A DNA stretch of 31,266 nt, taken from assembly GCA_964564845.1 (NCBI GenBank), contig CAZMCN010000005.1, positions 1-31,266 on the forward strand. The letters are read 5' to 3'. Of the stretch, positions 15,447 to 21,424 are shown one piece after another. A program made the translations under genes and the position numbers. The stretch comes from CAYXPG01 sp964564845 (lineage in GTDB: Bacteria > Planctomycetota > Phycisphaerae > Sedimentisphaerales > Anaerobacaceae). Under the pieces are notes generated by a model. It made no database searches and was not told where the DNA came from. It saw nothing but the letters and a program-made list of their open reading frames with translations. Positions within the stretch are counted from its first letter, which is position 1. The number at the start of each line of letters is the position of its first letter.

Positions 15447-15775
15447 GCAGGCAGATAGATATGGAGAGTCGGGGGGAACTGGCAAGATTTGCCCGCAACC
15501 GTTCGCAGCAGAGGCAGGAGGTGGCGGTTGTTACTTCACCCGGTGCCCGGAGCTCGGCCTGGGCGGTTAAGGTCAAAAGCCTTTCGTCGTACAATGTATA
15601 TAACGTTCGTGCTGTTGAGATAGGCGATGCCGGTTCACTGCCGGTTGAAATTGGTGATACGATGCAGGCGGTCAATCTGGCCGAATCGTTTTTGCAGCAA
15701 GGACAACTCTCAGCAGGGACATATGTGGCGATGTCTAAGGTGGGCGAAAAGAATATTTTTTATGCACCGGTGTAA
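15443..15775 (+). CDS. Small conserved phage-cassette protein
   Basis: A 110-aa protein starting MSRQIDMESRGELARFARNR, with its ATG overlapping the upstream TGA. An in-frame ATG at 15401 lies inside the tail gene and is less likely. The N-terminus is charged and helical. Residues about 30-110 form a beta-rich domain (VVTSPGARSSAWAVKVKSLS; YNVYNVRAVEIGDAGSLPVE) ending in AGTYVAMSKVGEKNIFYAPV. It is not recognised. Coupling to the tail gene implies that it acts with it, for example as a cap, chaperone or tip subunit. Confidence 0.55.
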   Translation: MSRQIDMESRGELARFARNRSQQRQEVAVVTSPGARSSAWAVKVKSLSSYNVYNVRAVEIGDAGSLPVEIGDTMQAVNLAESFLQQGQLSAGTYVAMSKVGEKNIFYAPV

Positions 15776-15828
15776 AAACAGCTAAAGGTGCTGAACATAA
15801 AGCGAAAAGCAACAGTGTAAATTTGAGA

Positions 15829-16125
15829 ATGGAAAATCGAAAGTTGAAAGTTGAAAGTCAATCCGGCTGGCAGTTTAATCGACAGGTTAATCTTTCTGTG
15901 CTGGTTCAGCTGGTATTTCTGGCTGCGTTGATTGTGGGTAGCTGGGTCAATCTGCAGCGGCAGCTCGACCTGCTGCAGAAGGATGTAACGTATTTGTGTC
16001 GGTGCCAGGAGAGTTTTGAGCAGAAAATCGAATCGCTTGCAGCAAAGAGTGTTTCGCATGAACATCGTCTGCGAGCGGTTGAAAGAGCATTTACCAAATC
16101 GGATATGCCAGAGGAGACTTTTTGA
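15829..16125 (+). CDS. Membrane-anchored coiled-coil protein, i-spanin-like
   Basis: A 98-aa protein starting with a charged segment, then one TM helix (about 21-40, NLSVLVQLVFLAALIVGSWV) and a long amphipathic region (about 41-90) with LQRQLDLLQKDVTYL and ESFEQKIESL. This is the layout of Rz-type inner spanins. It is followed 23 nt later by a lipoprotein gene, as Rz is followed by Rz1. I chose the ATG at 15829; the frame also extends to a TTG at 15823. No holin or endolysin was found next to it, so lysis function is inferred only from topology. The first codons have an AAAGTTG tandem repeat. Confidence 0.5.
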   Translation: MENRKLKVESQSGWQFNRQVNLSVLVQLVFLAALIVGSWVNLQRQLDLLQKDVTYLCRCQESFEQKIESLAAKSVSHEHRLRAVERAFTKSDMPEETF

Positions 16126-16148
16126 GAGCCGAATGTAAAGGAGAAATG

Positions 16149-16730
16149 ATGAGAAAGATTTTAACGACATTGATGTTAGGGTGCATTGCGTTAGCAGGTT
16201 GTGAAAGTCTGCGTTTTGGGCCGAGTGAAGACCAGAAGCAGAATGCCTGGCTGCACAATCGGACAACTGCAGCGGCAGCACAAAGTGCCAAGGCCGAGGA
16301 CGCATCGGAAAAACTGCAGGCATTAACGCAACTGTCGCAATTGCAGAGCAGGGCGTTTACATCCTACTACGGCCTGCCGAGGGAACTTCCACCGGCTCAA
16401 TCGGCCGAAGAGATACTTGCCGAATCGAATTTCCAGCTCGCGGAGAGGGCTTCGGATCAGTCGGCTCAAAGGCCTGATGCATTTGTACTGGCTGATAGTA
16501 TATTTGAATTAGCTATCGGCATCTGTGCTTTAATGGGGGGCGTGTACGGGACAAGAGCGGTAGGATTCTTAAAAGATGCAAGAGCCAAGTCGAAGGCCTT
16601 GAAAGAGATTATCGAAGGCAATGAGCTTTTCAAGAGTAGGAACAGCGAATTTGCAGAGGATTTCAAGGCCGCTCACAAGGACCAATCACCAGGCACACGG
16701 CAAATCGTAGCTGAACTGAAAAGTAGCTGA
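16149..16730 (+). CDS. Phage-cassette lipoprotein with internal TM, o-spanin-like candidate
   Basis: A 193-aa protein with a lipoprotein signal peptide (MRKILTTLMLGCIALAGC; lipobox LAGC, Cys18). I chose the second of two adjacent ATGs because AAAGGAG then sits 5 nt upstream. After the Cys comes an Ala/Gln-rich helical stretch (about 40-100). Then follows a hydrophobic segment (about 115-132, DSIFELAIGICALMGGVYGT) and a basic helical tail (KDARAKSKALKEII). It is too long for a classic Rz1, and the internal hydrophobic helix is unusual, so it may instead be a unimolecular-spanin-like or host-surface protein. It is the last plus-strand gene of the cassette. The next gene converges on it after 29 nt. 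Confidence 0.55.
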   Translation: MRKILTTLMLGCIALAGCESLRFGPSEDQKQNAWLHNRTTAAAAQSAKAEDASEKLQALTQLSQLQSRAFTSYYGLPRELPPAQSAEEILAESNFQLAERASDQSAQRPDAFVLADSIFELAIGICALMGGVYGTRAVGFLKDARAKSKALKEIIEGNELFKSRNSEFAEDFKAAHKDQSPGTRQIVAELKSS

Positions 16731-16759
16731 ACTGTATTCTGCTGATAAAGCTTTGTCTG

Positions 16760-17176
16760 TCAATTTGCATCCGGCGTTGCGGTGCTGTTTTTCTTTTTTA
16801 ATTCGAATGCTCGGACAATCACGTAGGCCACGAGAGCAAATACAAAGAATACCAGAAGCATCCAGGCGACGCCCTGAAGTGTTCCGATGATTGTTCTGTA
16901 CAGTTCCAGTACCCACCGCTCCGCATTTAGCTCGATTATTTTTGACCCTTCAAATCTTGGTTCGGTGATGTATTTTTCGAGTTCCCATATTCTTACTCCG
17001 CTTGATATTCCGGTTACATAGATGGCGAATTTGAGATACTTTGACCACGCTTTGCTGATTTGGTCTGAAATGATTCGGGCGAGAATTGCGTTGATTGGCC
17101 TGGCGAAAATCAAAACAACAACGGAAGAGACCACCAATGCAATTACAAATGTGACGATTAAAAGTGTGATAAACAT
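16760..17176 (-). CDS. Two-TM membrane protein of unknown function
   Basis: A 138-aa protein with an N-terminal TM helix (MFITLLIVTFVIALVVSSVV), a cytoplasmic or periplasmic middle (about 35-95; ISDQISKAWSKYLKFAIYVT, then VRIWELEKYI) and a second TM helix (about 105-125, WMLLVFFVFALVAYVIVRAF) followed by a basic tail. AGGAG lies 6 nt before the ATG. It points toward the end of the phage cassette. It is not recognised. By strand and style it belongs to the host flank rather than the phage, but this is uncertain. Confidence 0.65.
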   Translation of the reverse strand: MFITLLIVTFVIALVVSSVVVLIFARPINAILARIISDQISKAWSKYLKFAIYVTGISSGVRIWELEKYITEPRFEGSKIIELNAERWVLELYRTIIGTLQGVAWMLLVFFVFALVAYVIVRAFELKKKNSTATPDAN

Positions 17177-17436
17177 ATCTTTCTCCTACTTTAACAATAG
17201 AGGTTTTTAGCAATACAGGGTCGCCTCATATGTATGCCTTGCGGTGCCGGCTTTAGTTAATTAAAAAATCACCGATGTTAATGTATGTGGTTTACCTACC
17301 TTAAGATTATACGATGAATCTTTTTCATTTCAAGTTTTTTCGGCTTGTTTAACGCTGACGTAATTAGATGGTTGTACAATAGAGAGAAATGCCGGCTTAT
17401 CGTCTGGTGAGGAAAGATTATCGGAGAAGAAAAAGT

Positions 17437-17484
17437 GGAGACGGCCGCCCCCCCAAATTTTGGTTAAAAGGTTCAACCGTCTCC
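17437..17484 (-). other. Hairpin, possibly related to the 4348/4747 structures
   Basis: The minus strand has GGAGACGG pairing with CCGTCTCC, followed inward by two T-G pairs and a G-C pair. After the stem comes ACTTTTTCTTC. The loop contains seven Gs and is not pyrimidine-rich, unlike the two hairpins near 4.4-4.8 kb. The wobble pairs again favour the minus strand. It lies about 260 nt upstream of the minus-strand gene that starts at 17176. It may be a terminator or structured RNA. Confidence 0.4.
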
Positions 17485-17562
17485 TTTGAAGAGGAGAGAG
17501 ATTTATTTATTACCGGACTCAAAAAACTGCTTTTTTGTCCTAACTAAAGTTTAACTCATCTT

Positions 17563-17591
17563 TTGCCTTTCTCCAAATAATACGCTATAAT
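17563..17591 (+). promoter_or_regulatory. Promoter of the DUF503 gene
   Basis: TTGCCT (17563-17568), a 17-nt spacer and a consensus TATAAT (17586-17591) give a good sigma70-type promoter. The predicted start at about 17598 leaves a leader of about 100 nt containing a hairpin. Confidence 0.6.
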
Positions 17592-17595
17592 AATC

Positions 17596-17633
17596 GGAAG
17601 GTTCGGGCAGATTTTTCGAAAAACAGACCTTCC
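17596..17633 (+). promoter_or_regulatory. Leader hairpin of the DUF503 message
   Basis: GGAAGGT (17596-17602) pairs with ACCTTCC (17627-17633), and between them TTTTTCGAAAAA forms an inner palindrome. It starts at the predicted transcript 5' end, so it may protect the message or regulate it. No known riboswitch shape is seen. Confidence 0.4.
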
Positions 17634-17701
17634 TAAAATTAAGTGAAAGTTTGACCGCCGGAGCATACAATAGCCCAATATGGTTCAGGTGGAGATAATC
17701 A

Positions 17702-17983
17702 ATGATAGTCGGTGTGTTGACGGCACAAATGCATATGCAGGGGACAGCTTCGCTTAAGGAAAAGAGAAGCATTGTCAAGAGTTTAATCGGTCGGCTGAAA
17801 AGCAGGTTTAACATTTCCATTGCAGAGGTTGACCATCAGGACGATAAACAGTTTGCGGTCATAGGGATGGCAATGGTCTCAAACGACACTCGTTATATAC
17901 ACAGCAGTTTTGATAAAATCGTTGAATTTATGCGAAGGGACGGCCGTTTCTATCTTGGCGGGATTGAACGCGAAATCTTTTAG
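17702..17983 (+). CDS. DUF503 (YlxP-like) protein
   Basis: A 93-aa protein of the DUF503 family, recognised by MIVGVLTAQMHMQGTASLKE, then KRSIVKSLIGRLKSRFNISI and AEVDHQDDKQFAVIGMAMVS, all typical of YlxP. The length fits (about 90-95 aa). The family is a small alpha/beta ferredoxin-like fold often linked to ribosome maturation genes (nusA-infB-rbfA region in Firmicutes), but here it stands alone. The function is unproven, with nucleic-acid or ribosome association suggested. The ATG is preceded by GGTGGAG. A promoter and leader hairpin lie upstream. Confidence 0.9.
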   Translation: MIVGVLTAQMHMQGTASLKEKRSIVKSLIGRLKSRFNISIAEVDHQDDKQFAVIGMAMVSNDTRYIHSSFDKIVEFMRRDGRFYLGGIEREIF

Positions 17984-18090
17984 CTTTAACTTATCAGCCC
18001 TTTGTAACAGGATGTTGTGCTTCTCTCGGCCCCAATATTAAGATGTCCATAACCACCATTCGGGCCGACTTCAATGTCCCATAAGTAACC

Positions 18091-19278
18091 TCAGTTTTGC
18101 AGCCGAGCAAGCTCATCGGCACACATTTTTGCCTGTCCCGGGTCGGAAAGTTTTTCGGAAGCGGCCTTGAGATATTTTACTGCCCGCTCGGGCTCATTTA
18201 GATAACGCGCATACATTACGCCCAGCATCAACTGTACCTGCTCGATGTATTCGTAGTTGTTGTAGTGCTTTAGGAATTTTTCATAGGCCTGTGCTGATTC
18301 AGCGGGTTTTTTCTCGCTGGCAAGCTGATTGGCGATGTCCAGTAGCTGCTGTCGCGGCAAAATCTGCTCGCTATCAAGCTTTATCAGTTCCAGATAGGCC
18401 TCGGCCGCTGCCGACAAATTGCGCTGCGAAATCCTGCCGGTAATTTCGCTTCTAAGGTGGCTGATTGTTTCCATAAGCTGCTGCTGGGCTGCTGTTTTGA
18501 CCTCTTTAACCTTTATCCTTTTGCTCTTCGTCTGGCCGGTAAAGGGGTCGTAACCGCGCCCAACAACGTCACGATATACCCGCCGACGGTTCCATTGTTT
18601 GAGCATCGCCCAGAGGTCAAAATTGCTTCCGGCGATTAAGCCGGTCGCCAGCATCGTCAGCATTGCCAGGGCTCCGAAAGCGTATCCGGAAAGGTGCGCA
18701 TCATAAGCGACCATTGGGATGCTTCTTTCGAGCATATTGTCCCAGACAATCAACTTAAAACCGATGAAATACAAGGCGGAAATTTCGATGGTGTCAATAA
18801 AAAAAAATATCCAGTAAAAAACCGTAATTAACGTCTGCGGGAATAAAACCAGATAGGCGCCGGTTACGGCGGCGACGGCTCCGCTGGCTCCGATGACACT
18901 GCCGCCGCCAATGAGTATATGGCCTATTCCACTGAATACGGCACCGGCCAGGTAAAAACATAAATAACCGATGTTACCAAGCTTGTCGTTGACATTATTG
19001 CCGAACAGATACAAAAAAAACATATTGCCGAGGATGTGCATAAAGCCGCCGTGCAGAAAGGCATAAGTGATAAACTGCCACAGGAAAGGTCGTTCAGGCA
19101 TCAGCACAAGCTGTTCTGCCCACGGTCGAAGAACCCGCATAACATCCCTTGTCAGCGGATGGATGCGAGTCGAATACGTCAATAAAAAAATGATTACGTT
19201 GACACCTATCAGGGCGTAATTTGTGTATGGCGTTCGCCACGGCCGAATACTTGTCCGTATAGGAAATATAATAAACAT
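18091..19278 (-). CDS. Rhomboid-family intramembrane serine protease with C-terminal TPRs
   Basis: This 395-aa protein has a rhomboid core (about 15-215) with six or so TM helices. GGFMHILGNMFFLYLFGNN (77-95) is the TM2 motif, the catalytic serine is S132 in GASGAVAA, and the catalytic histidine is H195 in AHLSGYAFG. The catalytic dyad is present, so it should be active against TM substrates in the inner membrane. After a basic linker (FTGQTKSKRIKVKEVKTAA) the remaining 130 residues form TPR-like helices (AAEAYLELIKLDSEQILPRQ; PAESAQAYEKFLKHYNNYEY; YLNEPERAVKYLKAASEKLS). Rhomboid plus TPR fusions suggest a cytoplasmic or periplasmic docking domain. No strong Shine-Dalgarno is seen ahead of the ATG. 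The gene converges on DUF503, with 107 bp between the stops. Confidence 0.9.
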   Translation of the reverse strand: MFIIFPIRTSIRPWRTPYTNYALIGVNVIIFLLTYSTRIHPLTRDVMRVLRPWAEQLVLMPERPFLWQFITYAFLHGGFMHILGNMFFLYLFGNNVNDKLGNIGYLCFYLAGAVFSGIGHILIGGGSVIGASGAVAAVTGAYLVLFPQTLITVFYWIFFFIDTIEISALYFIGFKLIVWDNMLERSIPMVAYDAHLSGYAFGALAMLTMLATGLIAGSNFDLWAMLKQWNRRRVYRDVVGRGYDPFTGQTKSKRIKVKEVKTAAQQQLMETISHLRSEITGRISQRNLSAAAEAYLELIKLDSEQILPRQQLLDIANQLASEKKPAESAQAYEKFLKHYNNYEYIEQVQLMLGVMYARYLNEPERAVKYLKAASEKLSDPGQAKMCADELARLQN

Positions 19279-19528
19279 AACAACTCAACTGCCAATCTTA
19301 AGGTTGCAAGTAAAAACCAATTTATTGTAACGGCAAAAAACAGATACGACAAGATGTAAAATAAATTAATGGTAAACGCCAGGATGTAAAAACACTGGTT
19401 TTTATAGGGCGATTCTGTAAGATAAAAAAATAAGTTGAGCTTTTTGGCTTAACCTGCCGCTAACTTGTGTCGATAAAATAGTTAAAATCCGTGGAAATAA
19501 TGTCGGTTTATAAATTAGGAGAATCAAG

Positions 19529-19864
19529 ATGGGTATTCAGAACTGGTCGGAAGAGATTCTTCTTGTGGACCTGCCTCAGGAGCCTGAATTGGGAGATGAG
19601 CTTAAAACCGTTACTGAGATGGTCCGCGACAAAGGTGACTGCGATGTGGTAGTGGATTTTTCCAGCGTTGATATTGTAACTTCTTCAAGTCTCTCAAAAC
19701 TTCTGAGGCTGCGTAAGCTTCTGGCTGACTGCGGGCATCGGCTTGTTTTCTGCAACGTTGCTCCCGCAACCAAGGGCATATTTACGGTAACCGGCCTCGA
19801 TGGAATTTTCGAGCTTGTTGACGATAAGTTCGTTGCCCTCGCAGGTCTTCAGATTACCAATTAA
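19529..19864 (+). CDS. STAS-domain protein (anti-sigma factor antagonist-like)
   Basis: A 111-aa protein that is one STAS domain of SpoIIAA type: VVVDFSSVDIVTSSSLSKLL (40-59), then LADCGHRLVFCNVAPATKGI and FTVTGLDGIFELVDD. In SpoIIAA-type proteins the loop before the helix is D-S-S-G, with the phosphorylated Ser. Here it is T-S-S-S (51-54), so the Asp and Gly are replaced but serines remain at the phosphorylation position. It could partner an anti-sigma kinase elsewhere; none is adjacent. TTAGGAG lies ahead of the ATG. It is transcribed in the same direction as rnc downstream, but rnc has its own promoter. Confidence 0.87.
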   Translation: MGIQNWSEEILLVDLPQEPELGDELKTVTEMVRDKGDCDVVVDFSSVDIVTSSSLSKLLRLRKLLADCGHRLVFCNVAPATKGIFTVTGLDGIFELVDDKFVALAGLQITN

Positions 19865-19887
19865 ATGCAGAATCCCGGACAGGAAAC

Positions 19888-19916
19888 TTGACAAAAGATT
19901 TTCTCTTGTGTAATAT
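19888..19916 (+). promoter_or_regulatory. Strong sigma70-like promoter for rnc
   Basis: TTGACA (19888-19893), a 17-nt spacer and TAATAT (19911-19916): the -35 is consensus and the -10 differs by one or two bases. It is the best promoter in the window. The predicted start is about 19923, about 105 nt before rnc. The start falls on the first base of a 28-codon ORF. Confidence 0.7.
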
Positions 19917-19922
19917 ATTTTT

Positions 19923-20009
19923 ATGATTGTTGAGCCTATTACGAATACCGCTTTTAGCCCTCAGTTTTTTGCTATAGCGATGTTCGTAATCTGCTCGCAA
20001 GTTTATTGA
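19923..20009 (+). CDS. 28-codon ORF in the rnc leader, possibly leaderless
   Basis: ATG at 19923 reads MIVEPITNTAFSPQFFAIAM and then FVICSQVY before TGA at 20007-20009. It begins at the predicted transcription start, so it would have to be translated without a leader. It may be an upstream peptide controlling rnc, or chance. No other support. Confidence 0.2.
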   Translation: MIVEPITNTAFSPQFFAIAMFVICSQVY

Positions 20010-20028
20010 AAAATCAGGGTTGTATTAG

Positions 20029-20742
20029 ATGGACGAAGAAGTTCTGCAGCAAATCGAGCAGATTATAGGTTACCAGTTTTCCGACAGGAAGCTGCTGGGC
20101 AGGGCCTTCACTCATTCCTCGGCGGTGGACAATCGTCTTTCGAGCAATGAACGACTGGAGTTCATCGGCGATTCAATTTTAGCTTTGGTTATATGTCAAG
20201 CCATTTTCGACCGCTTTACTTCTTATCTGGAGGGTGACCTGACGAAAATGAAGAGTATGCTTGTTTCGCGCAGGAGTGGGGCCAGGATTGCGAAGCAGCT
20301 CGGGCTGCAAAAATTTCTTAAAGTCGGCAAAGGTATGTCCAGCAGCCGGGCATTGACCGGCTCTCTCGCGGCGGGCCTGCTCGAAGCCGTTATTGCTGCG
20401 ATTTATTTCGACAGCGGTTTTGATGCCGCTCGTGATTTTATCTTAAGAATATTTGGCCCGCTAATCGACAAGGCAGACGCAGAACAGGCACAGGGGAATT
20501 TCAAATCAATGCTCCAGCAGTATTCTCAACAGCAGTTTGATGTTACGCCTGTTTATGGGCTACTTGACGAAAAGGGCCCGGACCACCATAAATGTTTTGA
20601 GTCCGAAGCAATCGTCGCAGGCCGACATTTCTCAAGTGCCTGGGGGACAAATAAAAAAGAAGCAGAGCAAAAAGCCGCCTTTAATGCACTTGTTGAATTA
20701 GGAATTCTTGAAGAGGGCTTGATGGATTTCGAATCTGACTAA
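20029..20742 (+). CDS. rnc: Ribonuclease III with an atypical metal-site position
   Basis: This 237-aa protein cleaves double-stranded RNA in rRNA and mRNA processing. The catalytic RNase III domain (1-150) has the signature NERLEFIGDS (40-49) with E41, E44 and D48. The dsRNA-binding domain (about 157-228) begins NFKSMLQQYSQQ and ends NKKEAEQKAAFNALVELG, as usual. The second metal-site motif reads SLAAGLLEAVIAAIYFDSG (112-130). By remembered alignment to E. coli (D114 in LADTVEAL, E117), the Asp position is G116, while the Glu is E119. The normal D-x-x-E is thus G-x-x-E. Whether this is lineage-specific or reduces activity is unknown. It is preceded by a strong promoter. It ends 30 nt from a convergent gene. 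Confidence 0.93.
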   Translation: MDEEVLQQIEQIIGYQFSDRKLLGRAFTHSSAVDNRLSSNERLEFIGDSILALVICQAIFDRFTSYLEGDLTKMKSMLVSRRSGARIAKQLGLQKFLKVGKGMSSSRALTGSLAAGLLEAVIAAIYFDSGFDAARDFILRIFGPLIDKADAEQAQGNFKSMLQQYSQQQFDVTPVYGLLDEKGPDHHKCFESEAIVAGRHFSSAWGTNKKEAEQKAAFNALVELGILEEGLMDFESD

Positions 20743-20772
20743 TTACACCGATTGCCGCAGCAAGGTACGTAG

Positions 20773-21024
20773 TTACTGAATAACCAGGCTCGCCACGATA
20801 TATAAAGCCAGAGCAACCAGTGCCATAAAAATAACAATAGAAGCAAATAGAGCGCCTGTTTCCCTGAGGAAAACTGCTGTTTTAATTGTCGGCAGCTTCG
20901 TTGCTTTATAGACAATAGCTATCGCCGCCGCCAGAGGCAGCACCCACAGCATTAACCGTGGATTAGTCTCAAGTTCCTGCGGTGCTGTGAACGTCGCTAT
21001 TATCAGGTTTGTTATTGCAGACAT
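20773..21024 (-). CDS. Small two-TM membrane protein
   Basis: An 83-aa protein with two TM helices (about 25-40, LMLWVLPLAAAIAIVY; about 58-80, ASIVIFMALVALALYIVASL). The GGAGG ribosome-binding site overlaps the end of the previous gene (GGAGGCTAAAATG), so it is translationally tied to the DUF6677-like protein. It is the third gene of the minus-strand membrane operon. It is not recognised; it probably acts with its two neighbours. Confidence 0.75.
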   Translation of the reverse strand: MSAITNLIIATFTAPQELETNPRLMLWVLPLAAAIAIVYKATKLPTIKTAVFLRETGALFASIVIFMALVALALYIVASLVIQ

Positions 21025-21025
21025 T

Positions 21026-21424
21026 TTAGCCTCCGGCAGCTTCAGTTTGGCGCAAATGAGCTAAGTAAACAGCGTTGACGATGCAAAGGAGGTTTAGCAG
21101 ACCTGCGACACTCGTGTATATCTGTCCGATTTCGTTTGGCCAGCCGTAAACACGATACCCTCCGCCGGCGGTGCTAAAACCTATAAACATTACCATTGGT
21201 GAGTTCATAATCTGAGCTATATACCATGGCCAGGACCTGACCGGGTCGATTACACCAATTGACCCAACGTACAGCCCCACAGAAAAAATCAGCACAACAG
21301 TACAAAATATGATTATCGAGCGTTTTTTTTCATTAAGGAAATAATAACCTGCTCCGGGGACAAGCCACGACAACAGAGCGACGATAAGAAGAAACAACAA
21401 ATTGTCTTTGGGAAATCGTGCCAC
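21026..21424 (-). CDS. Multi-TM membrane protein, DUF6677-like
   Basis: A 132-aa protein with about three or four TM helices and the N-terminal motif LLSWLVPGAGYYFLNEKKR (18-36), which I associate with the DUF6677 family common in Planctomycetota; the match is from memory and is not certain. The start is GTG (GTGGCACGA), overlapping the TAG of the upstream gene as TAGTG, so translation is coupled. The Tyr/Leu-rich segment at 38-60 and the final helix (about 103-122) end in a charged tail. The function is unknown. The context with a PpiD-like protein suggests a role in membrane or secreted protein quality. Confidence 0.7.
   Translation of the reverse strand: MARFPKDNLLFLLIVALLSWLVPGAGYYFLNEKKRSIIIFCTVVLIFSVGLYVGSIGVIDPVRSWPWYIAQIMNSPMVMFIGFSTAGGGYRVYGWPNEIGQIYTSVAGLLNLLCIVNAVYLAHLRQTEAAGG

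Larger units (their letters stand above)
17177..17701. other. 525-bp intergenic region with hairpin and promoter
   Basis: Between the divergent two-TM gene and the DUF503 gene there is no convincing gene. It holds a minus-strand hairpin (17437-17484), a plus-strand promoter (17563-17591) and a leader hairpin (17596-17633). AT-rich stretches elsewhere show no clear further signal. Confidence 0.6.

Noticed and set aside
17551..17820. 89-aa minus-strand frame overlapping the DUF503 gene
   Set aside because: It is antisense to a recognised gene and its promoter.
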